A stretch of DNA of 36,851 nt from a virus: the IMG/VR virus record IMGVR_UViG_3300007760_000948, positions 1 to 36,851 of that record. The stretch is one strand, 5' to 3'. The notes under the pieces were generated by a model. The model searched no databases. It saw nothing but the letters and a program-made list of their open reading frames with translations, and was not told the origin of the DNA. The number at the start of each line of letters is the position of its first letter. Within the stretch, counting starts at the first letter, position 1. The position numbers were made by a program, and so were the translations under genes. This document shows, piece by piece, positions 21,767-30,183 of the stretch.

Positions 21767-22752
21767 ATGTGGACGTAATCCATGGGAATTGTAGTTTTCG
21801 GATTTCCCGTCATTCGCAGAGCCTTCAGAACGAGCTTTACACACAAGGCTTCCGAATAGAGTCCGTAGACGGGAACAACAAAGGGTCCGTCTTAGATGCC
21901 TTGTCAGGCTCCGTGTTCTTTTCCGAACCATTAGCCATCATCGTAAAGCAGCCGTTGAAAGACCTTGAAGGGGTGATCGATGCGGTCGGGCGATCTGACG
22001 AGACTTTACGGTTGGTTCTGATTCAAGACAGCACGATCCCCAAGTCTTCTAAACTATTCAAGAAAGTAGTTGAAAAGACTTCTCGTGCGTATGCGTACAT
22101 CACACCAACAAAGCCGTGGGAACAAACACCTTACGCAGCAGATTTCGGAGTAAGCATCGCAAAAGCGATGGGAACACCGATTACCAAGGCTCTTTCAACA
22201 TCCTTGGTGGGTCGAGTTGGGACCGACTTGGCAACGCTTTGGTGGGAGATCAAAAAAGCCTCCATGCTGGCAGGGCTGGAAGGCTCCCCAACGATTGAAG
22301 CCACCCACGTCAAGCGAGTAATGGCCCCGATCTCGGAGGTTGGGCCAGAAGCGTTGATAGCCCCATTAGAGGCACTATCCGCTAAGAAGTTCTTGGCCGC
22401 CGCCCTCCGAGTTCAACAATATGCGGGCAAAGACCCAACCATGTGGACCTGTGCGCTTTTGTCGAAAAGGGTTCTACTTTGGTTAGCGGTTTCTCACGCC
22501 CACGAAAATAAGATTTCTTTAGATTTAGTAGCTCAACGCTTGGGAAAAAATTCTTGGTACTTGAAAAACCAAGTTCTTCCTCCCGCACGGAAATGGGGGT
22601 CGAAGGGGTGCGCTTCACTCCTAAGTGCTTTGGCAGAGGCGGAAAATTCCGTCAAGGCGGGAGCCGTCGCCCCTTTCAATAGCTTAGTGTGTCAGGTCGT
22701 AAGGGCCATCCACGAACGCAGGGGTGTCGGTAGACGCTTGATTGACCCCTGA
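21763..22752 (+). CDS. DNA polymerase III delta-like clamp-loader subunit, 329 aa
   Basis: The overall pattern matches HolA: an N-terminal domain with VFFSEPLAIIVKQP, the stretch ETLRLVLIQDSTIPKSSKLF, then the AAA+ lid-type helices and the conserved LVGRVGTDLATLWWEIKKAS followed by a C-terminal collar (EALSAKKFLAAALRVQQYAG). Length is close to E. coli delta (343 aa). Delta binds and opens the beta clamp. It follows the delta'-like gene by ATGA overlap, and a beta-clamp-like gene begins at 36102. No gamma/tau ATPase subunit is in the window, so a host subunit may complete the loader. Confidence 0.72.
   Translation: MNVDVIHGNCSFRISRHSQSLQNELYTQGFRIESVDGNNKGSVLDALSGSVFFSEPLAIIVKQPLKDLEGVIDAVGRSDETLRLVLIQDSTIPKSSKLFKKVVEKTSRAYAYITPTKPWEQTPYAADFGVSIAKAMGTPITKALSTSLVGRVGTDLATLWWEIKKASMLAGLEGSPTIEATHVKRVMAPISEVGPEALIAPLEALSAKKFLAAALRVQQYAGKDPTMWTCALLSKRVLLWLAVSHAHENKISLDLVAQRLGKNSWYLKNQVLPPARKWGSKGCASLLSALAEAENSVKAGAVAPFNSLVCQVVRAIHERRGVGRRLIDP
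22719..22751 (+). other. Inverted repeat around the end of the delta-like gene
   Basis: CAGGGGT (22719-22725) is a perfect complement of ACCCCTG (22745-22751) with a 19-base loop and no T tract. It could affect 3'-end stability between the loader genes and the reductase. Confidence 0.4.
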
Positions 22753-22794
22753 TAACGGAAGCTACTTTCGACCTTGATGCGGAGGATAAAACAA

Positions 22795-24894
22795 ATGGGA
22801 TTAAATTATGAGTTCTTCCCCGAAGGGGCTGATGGAAGAAAAGTGCGAGTCTTTTCTCTCAGCGAGTCCTTTATGGAAGATTACAAGACACGACAACCAC
22901 AGTGGGGGCCAACAGGCCATTTCACCTACAAGCGTACTTACGCACGGGTGAAAGAAGATGGAATGACCGAAGAGTGGTGGGAGACGTGTCGGCGGGTGAT
23001 TGAAGGCACCTTCAATGTTCAGAAGATTCATTGTCGGAAGCTCAGTCTGCCTTGGAATGAACCCAAGGCACAGAAATCAGCCCAAGAGATGTACGAGCGA
23101 ATGTGGTCATTCAAATGGACCCCTCCTGGCCGTGGGCTGTGGACGATGGGGACCGATGTTATTTATGAGAAGGGTTCGGCGGCCCTGAACAACTGTGCGT
23201 TCGTGTCCACAAAGGACATTGAAACCGATTTTGCGGCCCCGTTTTGCTTCTTGATGGATATGTCGATGCTTGGCGTAGGCGTAGGTGGCGACTGCCGGGG
23301 TGCGGGCAAAGTTAAGATTCAGAACCCCCGATCCCGGACGGAGCCTTACGTTGTAGAGGATTCCAGAGAAGGTTGGGTTGAGTTGGCTCGCACAATCTTG
23401 AACAGCTTTGTGGGCAAGGGGTACTACCCGCTCAACATCGACTTTTCCGAAGTGCGTCTTGAAGGAACCCCAATCAACGGGTTTGGTGGCGTGGCCTCTG
23501 GTCCCGAACCCTTAAAGACGTTGGTATCCGAGCTAACTACGCTTTTGATGCCGAAAGATGAAAAGCCTTATCGGATCGGATCTTCTCAGATCGTTGATAT
23601 CTTCAACATGGTTGGAAAGTGCGTTGTTGCGGGCGGAGTCCGCCGTACTGCTGAGATCATGTTTGGTGATCCCGACGACAAAGAATTCAGGGCCTTGAAA
23701 GATCCCACCAAACTCAATCGTTGGGTGGAGGAACTTGGAAACTTGAAGTCCAAAGGTAAGGGAGACAGCAAACAAGCCCTCTCCTTGGAGCGGAAGATCG
23801 AAAAGCACCCTCTTCGTACCCACCGATGGGCCTCGAACAATAGTATTTTTGGCACGATTGGGATGGATTACGAGGAAATCTCCGAGGCCATCGCCACTAA
23901 CGGCGAGCCAGGGGTCATTTGGTTAGATGCTATTCGTGGTTACGGTCGGCTCAAAGATGCCCGAAACGACAAAGATCGTCGGGTGATGGGATCAAATCCC
24001 TGCTCTGAGCAGAGCTTGGAGAGCTTCGAGCTTTGCTGCTTGGTTGAGACTTTCCCTGCCCATCACGATTCTTTTGAGGATTACCAAAGAACCCTCAAGT
24101 TTGCGTATTTGTATGCAAAAACTGTGACCTTGATCCCCACACATGACGCTCGAACAAACGCCGTTATGTTGAGAAATCGCCGTATTGGGTGCTCTCAGTC
24201 GGGAATCATTCAGGCGATGGTCAAGTTGGGCCGCCGAGAGTTCCTACGTTGGTGTGATGAGGGGTACAACTATATCCGCAATCTCGATACGATCTACTCG
24301 GATTGGCTTTGTGTGCCTTCCAGTAGGAAGATGACCAGCGTAAAACCGTCAGGCACGGTAAGCCTACTCTGTGGGGCTACGCCAGGGATTCACTACCCCC
24401 ATGCCGAATACTACATCCGTAATATTCGACTGATTGCGTCCTCTCCACTGGTGGCTGTGGTCAAGAAGGCGGGGTATCCAATGGAGAAGTGCGCCTATCA
24501 GCCTAACTCGTGGGTTGTGAGCTTCCCTGTCCATGAGAAGCATTTCATTAAGTCGAAGAGTGATGTGACCATGTGGGAGCAGTTTGCTAATGCGGCTGAC
24601 ATGCAGAAATACTGGGCCGACAACCAAGTTAGTATTACGGTTACTTTCAAGCCTGAAGAAGCGAAAGATATCGCCACTTGTTTGTCGGTGTACGAGGATC
24701 AGTTGAAGTCGATCTCGCTACTTCCGATTGATGAGCATGGTTATGTGCAAGCACCTTACATTGAGATCACCAAAGCTAAATACGAGAAACTAATGGCGAA
24801 GATTAAGCCGTTGGATTTGACTATGGCGCAACACGAAGCAGACGATAAGTTCTGCGACGGTGAAACTTGTACGGTCAGCTTCGGGTCTGCCTAA
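22795..24894 (+). CDS. Class II (adenosylcobalamin-dependent) ribonucleoside-triphosphate reductase, 699 aa
   Basis: Residues match the monomeric Lactobacillus leichmannii type: C134 in NNCAF and C414 in ELCCLVE as the redox pair, N401/C403/E405 in NPCSEQ as the radical site, SVKPSGTVSLLCGATPG as the phosphate-binding loop, and the C-terminal C687-x4-C692 shuttle (CDGETC). Offsets from the leichmannii numbering are constant (5) across the active site. The enzyme makes dNTPs from NTPs using vitamin B12 coenzyme, without oxygen and without a second subunit. ATG 22795 follows GGAGG with 9-base spacing; two upstream in-frame starts overlap the SD. It supplies the replication genes around it and can be re-reduced by the encoded thioredoxin. 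Confidence 0.95.
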   Translation: MGLNYEFFPEGADGRKVRVFSLSESFMEDYKTRQPQWGPTGHFTYKRTYARVKEDGMTEEWWETCRRVIEGTFNVQKIHCRKLSLPWNEPKAQKSAQEMYERMWSFKWTPPGRGLWTMGTDVIYEKGSAALNNCAFVSTKDIETDFAAPFCFLMDMSMLGVGVGGDCRGAGKVKIQNPRSRTEPYVVEDSREGWVELARTILNSFVGKGYYPLNIDFSEVRLEGTPINGFGGVASGPEPLKTLVSELTTLLMPKDEKPYRIGSSQIVDIFNMVGKCVVAGGVRRTAEIMFGDPDDKEFRALKDPTKLNRWVEELGNLKSKGKGDSKQALSLERKIEKHPLRTHRWASNNSIFGTIGMDYEEISEAIATNGEPGVIWLDAIRGYGRLKDARNDKDRRVMGSNPCSEQSLESFELCCLVETFPAHHDSFEDYQRTLKFAYLYAKTVTLIPTHDARTNAVMLRNRRIGCSQSGIIQAMVKLGRREFLRWCDEGYNYIRNLDTIYSDWLCVPSSRKMTSVKPSGTVSLLCGATPGIHYPHAEYYIRNIRLIASSPLVAVVKKAGYPMEKCAYQPNSWVVSFPVHEKHFIKSKSDVTMWEQFANAADMQKYWADNQVSITVTFKPEEAKDIATCLSVYEDQLKSISLLPIDEHGYVQAPYIEITKAKYEKLMAKIKPLDLTMAQHEADDKFCDGETCTVSFGSA

Positions 24895-24897
24895 CCG

Positions 24898-25011
24898 ATG
24901 GAAATCGCACTGTTTATCGGCTCTGTGGCGGTGATGGTGGGGGCAACTTGTCTTACCCTTTGGTACATTCTCAAAAAGGGTAAGGTCCATTTCGACGGAC
25001 CCGATGAGTAG
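24898..25011 (+). CDS. Very small membrane protein, 37 aa
   Basis: The start is 3 bases after the reductase stop. One transmembrane helix (IGSVAVMVGATCLTLWYI) is followed by a short basic-acidic tail ending GPDE. No clear SD, so it probably depends on coupling to the reductase gene. Its stop is 2 bases before the G-run of the next promoter. Function unknown. Confidence 0.5.
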   Translation: MEIALFIGSVAVMVGATCLTLWYILKKGKVHFDGPDE

Positions 25012-25013
25012 CA

Positions 25014-25040
25014 GGGGGCTAATTCTCCATATTATCGGTA
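25014..25040 (+). promoter_or_regulatory. Putative phage promoter for a leaderless gene
   Basis: GGGGGCTAATT (25014-25024), exactly 10 bases, then TCGGTA (25035-25040), with ATG 25050 after 9 bases. There is no SD before the ATG, so transcription would begin at or next to the start codon. Confidence 0.65.
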
Positions 25041-25049
25041 TTCCGAGAT

Positions 25050-25844
25050 ATGGAGAACGCATACCACGATAGGGATTTGTCGGAAGTGGAGTTCCGTGTT
25101 CCGTCAAAGGCATGGCCCGTTCTACGTTCTTTGGTGGAACGGGGTCGTGGGGGCTTGCTTACGCACGACGAGTATTACCATGCGTATAAGCTCCTACGAA
25201 GCATCGACTTTGCTTCGGCTTATAGGGCCAGAGAGTATTACACGGCCCAAGTGTCGTGGGCCGTTTTTACCGTAGAGTGGCTTGATTCGATGGCTCGACT
25301 TCTCAAGAACAACAAGGTTCTGGAGGTTTGTGCTGGTCGAGGGGTCTTAATCGACCTCATGCGAAAGCGTGGTGTTGCTTGGGAAGCAACAGAAACCCAC
25401 ATCCCCGTGGGTGGGCATCCTGAAATAATCCAACAAGAAGCCTTGGAAGCGGTAAGGGGTAGAAACCCCGATGTGGTGTTTGCTTCTTGGATTCCATATG
25501 AGTCAACCCTTGACCAAGAGTTGATGCTTTTGTGCAAGGAGAAGCAGATCCCACTAATCCTTGTCGGGGAGTCTCCTGGCGGCTGTACGGGATCACACAC
25601 CTTTGGGCAGGATTACGTGAATGAGTGGGACGAAGAGAAAGGCTTGAAAACCTGCTTGGCCATGCCTTTTTGGAGAAAGTCTATGGATACTGTTTTTGAA
25701 CAGTATGGGTTAGGCGACTTCTATGACGTACCTGTATGGGACGGAATTCACGACTATACCTGTGTCTGTTTTACGGGGGATTCGGTAATAGAAGGTGTAC
25801 TTGAGAGGGCAACTTATGGTGGAAAACCAACCAATAGTAGATAA
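25050..25844 (+). CDS. Putative SAM-dependent methyltransferase, 264 aa
   Basis: The class I methyltransferase signature is visible: motif I VLEVCAGRGVLIDLM (about 91-105), an acidic end of strand 2 (ATETH), and a motif IV-like VVFASWIPYE (about 141-150), where DNA methylases have (D/N)PP(Y/F). The N-terminal 85 residues are helical and may be a substrate-binding part. The substrate cannot be told; DNA, RNA, protein and small molecule are all possible. No restriction enzyme gene is adjacent. Start: ATG 25050, with no SD and a promoter box 9 bases before it. Confidence 0.65.
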   Translation: MENAYHDRDLSEVEFRVPSKAWPVLRSLVERGRGGLLTHDEYYHAYKLLRSIDFASAYRAREYYTAQVSWAVFTVEWLDSMARLLKNNKVLEVCAGRGVLIDLMRKRGVAWEATETHIPVGGHPEIIQQEALEAVRGRNPDVVFASWIPYESTLDQELMLLCKEKQIPLILVGESPGGCTGSHTFGQDYVNEWDEEKGLKTCLAMPFWRKSMDTVFEQYGLGDFYDVPVWDGIHDYTCVCFTGDSVIEGVLERATYGGKPTNSR

Positions 25845-26313
25845 TCTGACGGGCATGGCCGAGAGGGTCGATGGTGCTCTGCACATTGATGGCACTAACA
25901 TTGAAGCCCTTTTAGCCACTTATTTTGGGTATGAGGTACGACTACTTCTTTCGCACCACCCCGCAAATGCGGCCCTACCCGAAACCAGTATGCTTTTTAT
26001 GGTGAAGGGGGACGGTGTTTTGAATGGCCCCGAAGATACTGGTGTGGGGGGCCTTTACCGTCTTGGGAACCAAGTCTTTGAACTTAATGCTTTAGAAGGT
26101 GAGCGTTGTACGCTGGCCATCGTGAACCTCGACTTCAAGATTGTGGATGATGTGGACAAGTTGGATGACCTCATCTCTGACTTGAACTTGGGGAAGTTAG
26201 ATCGCACCGCAAAGGATGTGGAAGCGATTCGTTCTGCCGAAGAACGGGCGCATCAGGCAATGGGTAAATTGTCTGAAGCATTGAATGGCTTGTTCGACGG
26301 GACGAAGAAATGA
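25816..26313 (+). CDS. Protein of unknown function, 165 aa
   Basis: ATG 25816 follows GAGAGGGCAACTT; the in-frame start at 25795 has no SD. The product begins MVENQPIVDNLTGMAERVDG, is mostly acidic, and ends in a charged helix (RSAEERAHQAMGKLSEALNG). No domain recognised. It overlaps the methyltransferase gene by 29 bases and the RecD2-like gene by 4, so it may work with one of them. Confidence 0.65.
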   Translation: MVENQPIVDNLTGMAERVDGALHIDGTNIEALLATYFGYEVRLLLSHHPANAALPETSMLFMVKGDGVLNGPEDTGVGGLYRLGNQVFELNALEGERCTLAIVNLDFKIVDDVDKLDDLISDLNLGKLDRTAKDVEAIRSAEERAHQAMGKLSEALNGLFDGTKK

Positions 26314-28625
26314 TGTATTTTAGCGGTGTTGTAGACAGGGTTATTTTCGCTGACGAGTCTCAACCTTTCTACATCTTTAAGCTGGCCTTAGATCAGGGTG
26401 GTTCGGCCACCTTTAAGGGGCCTGTAATCGGCTCTCCTCCTTCTTCGGGTACATGGTTAGGGATTAAAGGGGAGTGGGTTAATGACCAGACGCATGGCGA
26501 TCAGGTCAAGATTCACCAAGCCCCCGCTGTTGAAGGTGGTTGGTCGAACGAAAAGATCAAGCGGGCCTTGGTAGCGAACGGTTGTAGCTCCCTAACGATG
26601 GAACGGCTGGACAAGGTTTTCGGAGAAAACCTATTCGACTCCCTTTCTGATGAAGACCTTCTCCAAGAGAAAGGGGATCTTACACAGTTTGAAGCCCTCC
26701 ATTTGGCTCGAACTTGGACAAAGACCCGCCTGTTTTACGACACCATCCCTGTCCTAATGGATTTGGGCTTTAGTGGATCTGAAGTCAGTAAGTTGTACAG
26801 GATTTTTGGTACGGATTGCATTGAGGTTGTTACGGAAAACCCATGGGCGATCACGGAAGCGGGCTTCTCTTTAGCCCGTGGGGATACCTTGGCTCAAAAG
26901 TTGGAGGTTCCTTTGGACTCTCCTTATAGGGTGCAGGGTGTCTGTGCGGCATCTGTGCGAGAAGCGTGTAGCACAGGCCACACCTATTTGACGTTGGGTC
27001 AGGTGCTTGGGGAGATTCAATCCCGTTGTCCACGACTAACTAACGAAGAGATAGCCCCAAGTTTAGCGGCTGCTCACAAGAAGGGGAGTGTAGTAATTGA
27101 GCGGGATTTGCCTATGGGGAAGTTGCTGTACGCTCCAGATATGCACCGCTTTGAACGAGACGCTGCTGTTCGTGTGAAGGAGATGTTGAGTGCTCCAAAG
27201 AAGGAGCTTACGGTTCCTTCTGCGATGAGCGTTCTTGGGATGCTGCCTAAACGGTGGAATGAGAAGTCCTTCCGAAACAAGGTTCGGAAGATGGTTCAGC
27301 AAACAGCTAAAGACATGAGCTTTGAGTTGACTGAGGATCAATGTCTTGGGGTCGAGAACGCCCTAACTTCCCCGATTTCTGTATTCAGTGGCCTCCCAGG
27401 AACAGGGAAAACCACTTCCTTAAAGGTGTTGGTTCAGGTTCTTCATAGTTTGGGTTTCCAGACGGCATCGGACAAGAGTGAAAACCTTGACGTGTTGTTG
27501 CTGGCCCCTACGGGGATCGCAGCCAAGCGGGTAGCGAACATTACTGGAGTGACTTCAGCCTGTACGGTTCACCGAGCTTTGGGGGGCAAACCTAAAGACA
27601 CCAAGAACAGGGATAGCTCTTACGAAGGTATTGTGGGGGAAGCTGTCGGAAGTTCGGAGTCAGCGAAGGGGTCGTGGGGGTCGTGGTCTTACGGTGTGAA
27701 TAGCCGCCATCCAGCACAATTTGTGGTGGTAGACGAGTCCTCGATGCTTGATATCGAAGCCTTTTCACGGATCGTCGGAGCACTTCGAGAGGATGCCCAT
27801 CTGGTTTTGATGGGGGATCACGCACAGCTTCCGAGTGTGGGGCCAGGAAATGTTCTCCGTGATCTAATCGGGGCGGATTGTGTTCCCAAGGTGCGTCTTA
27901 CGGAGATTTTCAGACAGGCCGAAACGTCTGACATTGTACAAGCGGCCCACGCTATCCATGCGGGGGAAATGCCTGAGATTGGGAAAGACTTCTCTTTAAT
28001 TACCGCTAATAGCGAAGATGCCGCTTTGGACATCATCTTGAAGGCCGTCAACAAGCTCTATGAGAGGGAGTCCAACTTTCAGGTGTTATCTCCACGGCAT
28101 AAGGGGATCGCTGGTGTCACAAACCTGAACTCTGAATTACGGGCAATGTTGAACCCCGCTGGTCAGGGTTGTCGTCAACTTCGAGTTGCGTCGGGGCATA
28201 TTCGAGAAGGCGACCGAGTGATGATTACGGCCAATGACTACACTCTTGGTATCTATAACGGGGATGTGGGCAAGGTTTCCGAGATCGATTTGAAGAATAA
28301 GTTTGTTCGAGTCAAGATCCACGGGCCAGTGGCTTCCTATGTCTCTATGGATACTAAAACAGCAAACCGCTTGCTTCGGCTCGCTTATGCTCAAACGATT
28401 CATAAGAGCCAAGGCCAAGAATACGACATTATCGTTATGCCTATCTTGGAGTCCTTTGGGAGACAGCTACAAAGGAACCTGATTTATACGGCTGTGACCC
28501 GTGCGAGGAAGAAGGTCATCTTGGTAGGTGTGGCCTCTGCCCTACACCGTGCGGTGCTCTCCAATAAAGAAAGCCTACGAAATTCAGCTTTGGGTGTCCG
28601 TATTCTGGACGGGGTGCCCCAATAA
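26310..28625 (+). CDS. RecD2-like SF1B helicase, 771 aa
   Basis: The helicase core has Walker A GLPGTGKTT (about 361-369), motif II VVDESSMLD (about 472), motif III around LVLMGDHAQLPSVGPGN, motif IV LTEIFRQAE, and C-terminal motifs V/VI AQTIHKSQGQEYDIIV and YTAVTRARKKVILVG. The 350-residue N-terminal part starts with an OB-like strand pattern (FYIFKLALDQGG) and contains helix-hairpin-like repeats, as in RecD2 of bacteria without RecBC. RecD2 moves 5' to 3' on ssDNA and helps repair stalled forks. ATGATG at 26310 overlaps the previous stop. Confidence 0.9.
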   Translation: MMYFSGVVDRVIFADESQPFYIFKLALDQGGSATFKGPVIGSPPSSGTWLGIKGEWVNDQTHGDQVKIHQAPAVEGGWSNEKIKRALVANGCSSLTMERLDKVFGENLFDSLSDEDLLQEKGDLTQFEALHLARTWTKTRLFYDTIPVLMDLGFSGSEVSKLYRIFGTDCIEVVTENPWAITEAGFSLARGDTLAQKLEVPLDSPYRVQGVCAASVREACSTGHTYLTLGQVLGEIQSRCPRLTNEEIAPSLAAAHKKGSVVIERDLPMGKLLYAPDMHRFERDAAVRVKEMLSAPKKELTVPSAMSVLGMLPKRWNEKSFRNKVRKMVQQTAKDMSFELTEDQCLGVENALTSPISVFSGLPGTGKTTSLKVLVQVLHSLGFQTASDKSENLDVLLLAPTGIAAKRVANITGVTSACTVHRALGGKPKDTKNRDSSYEGIVGEAVGSSESAKGSWGSWSYGVNSRHPAQFVVVDESSMLDIEAFSRIVGALREDAHLVLMGDHAQLPSVGPGNVLRDLIGADCVPKVRLTEIFRQAETSDIVQAAHAIHAGEMPEIGKDFSLITANSEDAALDIILKAVNKLYERESNFQVLSPRHKGIAGVTNLNSELRAMLNPAGQGCRQLRVASGHIREGDRVMITANDYTLGIYNGDVGKVSEIDLKNKFVRVKIHGPVASYVSMDTKTANRLLRLAYAQTIHKSQGQEYDIIVMPILESFGRQLQRNLIYTAVTRARKKVILVGVASALHRAVLSNKESLRNSALGVRILDGVPQ

Positions 28626-28639
28626 CCCCCTGTGCGGTA
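28611..28639 (+). promoter_or_regulatory. Putative phage promoter, second subtype
   Basis: GGGGTGCCCCAAT (28611-28623), 10 bases, then GCGGTAATA (28634-28642). The distance from GGGGTG to CGGTAATA (18 bases) is the same as at 30092-30122. It precedes ATG 28679 by about 35 bases. Confidence 0.5.
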
Positions 28640-28678
28640 ATAAAACCTGAGAAACCCCGATTGCGGAGGACAAGACAA

Positions 28679-29182
28679 ATGGACCAATCAAAAACTACAA
28701 AAGCGGTAACAAAGAAGCCGAAAAGCCGTAAGAAGGCGGCTACAAAGAAGAAGCCCCCTGTTCAAGCAACCCCTGTAGAGGGTGAAGTTGTTGTGGAAAC
28801 CCCTGATAACGGGGTTTCCGAGTCGAATAAGGTGCGGGATCTTCTTCTATCTGTGAAAAATAAGATGAAGATCACGAAGGTAACGGCTACTCGCTGTGTG
28901 AAAACGAAGCGGGGAGATCATTTCGTGGCTTTCAGTTCAGAGTGGGATTCAGTTCGAGACGACTCCGAGATCGATGTGGTCGAAGGTAGTGTTTCGGGCA
29001 TGAGTTTGAAAGAAGCCTCTCTTGCTTTGGCGATCCTCCAATTTAAGGCGGATACGGCGGCGATTGACGGGGCTTTTTTGGCTGGGGATATTTCTGAAAC
29101 GGATCGAGATCACGAGATTCGACAGTTGCGATCTCGTTATGGCTCGAAGCTGAAGGAGATGGCACATGACTCAACCACCTAA
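28679..29182 (+). CDS. Protein of unknown function with basic N-terminal tail, 167 aa
   Basis: ATG 28679 follows GGAGGACAAGACAA. The first 35 residues are nearly all Lys/Thr/Ala/Pro (KAVTKKPKSRKKAATKKKPP), a likely DNA-binding tail. The rest has a strand-rich region (KITKVTATRCVKTKRGDHFV then AFSSEWDSV) and a charged C-terminal helix (REIRQL-like). No family recognised. Gene order places it with ssDNA-handling genes. It overlaps the next gene by 17 bases. Confidence 0.65.
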   Translation: MDQSKTTKAVTKKPKSRKKAATKKKPPVQATPVEGEVVVETPDNGVSESNKVRDLLLSVKNKMKITKVTATRCVKTKRGDHFVAFSSEWDSVRDDSEIDVVEGSVSGMSLKEASLALAILQFKADTAAIDGAFLAGDISETDRDHEIRQLRSRYGSKLKEMAHDSTT

Positions 29183-30092
29183 TCAGGATACGGAAGCCTT
29201 TGCTTTCGACCCCTCCTACATTGACGTTATGTATGGGGAAATCTCCGAAATGGGGGTCGATTTGGACGATGACCCGATCCGGTTCGGTCCCAAGAGGGTG
29301 AACGGTAAGGTCGCTTACTGCAAAAGGCTTGTGTCTCGATGCACTGAGATCGAGATCAGTCTGTCCCGTGATTTGACCAACCTCAATAGAAAGCTCCGAG
29401 CGGCACAAGCCCGTTTGGATTTGAGTGTTCAAGACTTGCTTACTTCAGATCCTGAAGTTCGTGCGGGACGGAGCGTGAAAGATCGAGAAGCGATTGCCAA
29501 CACCAAACTTCGATCTGAAACGGGGTTGGTGCGAAAGATCGAACAAGCCGTAGAAGAAGTTAAGAGTGCTATTACGGTTGTGCGGTGTAAGAAGGGCGAC
29601 CTTAAAGACACTCAAGGGCGACTCCGAGATCAAATCCGTTTGATCGGAGAAGAGGTTTCCTTGGGAGCCATGTGGGGGAGTTCTCCACCACCCGACCAAA
29701 CAGTAAAGCCTGTTCAAAGTTGGCAAGGCCCTTCCTCAAGCTCATCGGGAAGTCTCGTTGAGTCTGTGGTTGGTGATGTTGACGAACTGGCGGGGATCTT
29801 GGACGACGAAGAGAAGTTCGACCCCACCACAGAGTCCGATTCCGACGAAAAAGATCCTAACTCTCTTGAACCCGAAATTGACGGCCCCGACTACGGTCTG
29901 TGCGATGACGAGGATGCAGATGAGGACGAGGATGAGTTGGGTACTATGTTGGTCGGCGCAGCGACAGACGAGAAGGCGGATTCCGCTTTGGATGCCATCA
30001 AGGAAGCCCCCTCAAACGGAGGGAGTAAGAAGGTGAGTGTCGTTGGCCTCAACGATGATGATTTAGAAGGACTTTTGAGCGAAGATTGGTAG
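29166..30092 (+). CDS. Coiled-coil protein with acidic C-terminus, 308 aa
   Basis: Residues about 45-170 form long amphipathic helices (SRDLTNLNRKLRAAQARLDL; RSETGLVRKIEQAVEEVKSA), suggesting a coiled coil. After a Ser/Pro linker comes an acidic region with several Asp/Glu runs and the final GLNDDDLEGLLSEDW, a short acidic-hydrophobic tail like those used by ssDNA-binding proteins to recruit partners. No enzyme motif. It may be an accessory factor to the next gene; inference only. The start ATG 29166 has GGAGATGGCAC upstream. Confidence 0.65.
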   Translation: MTQPPNQDTEAFAFDPSYIDVMYGEISEMGVDLDDDPIRFGPKRVNGKVAYCKRLVSRCTEIEISLSRDLTNLNRKLRAAQARLDLSVQDLLTSDPEVRAGRSVKDREAIANTKLRSETGLVRKIEQAVEEVKSAITVVRCKKGDLKDTQGRLRDQIRLIGEEVSLGAMWGSSPPPDQTVKPVQSWQGPSSSSSGSLVESVVGDVDELAGILDDEEKFDPTTESDSDEKDPNSLEPEIDGPDYGLCDDEDADEDEDELGTMLVGAATDEKADSALDAIKEAPSNGGSKKVSVVGLNDDDLEGLLSEDW

Positions 30093-30120
30093 GGGTGTCC
30101 CTTTCAGACACCCTTCGGTA
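30092..30120 (+). promoter_or_regulatory. Putative phage promoter with internal 7-bp inverted repeat
   Basis: GGGGTGTCCCTTT, 10 bases, then TCGGTA (30115-30120) continuing AATAG. GGGTGTC (30093-30099) and GACACCC (30107-30113) are perfect complements, so the spacer is also a hairpin or a dyad operator. It is directly after the previous stop and about 60 bases before ATG 30184. Confidence 0.5.
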
Positions 30121-30183
30121 ATAGACCCGTGGGCATTGTAACTTTTCCAAAAACTAAAACCCGCCCACAACAGGAGAATAGAC

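Noticed and set aside
22719-22795. Possible promoter before the reductase (GCTTGATT, 10 bases, AACGGAAGC)
   Set aside because: The first box lacks the G run and the second lacks TCGGTA. It lies at the gene end, and the promoter at 21102 can serve the operon.
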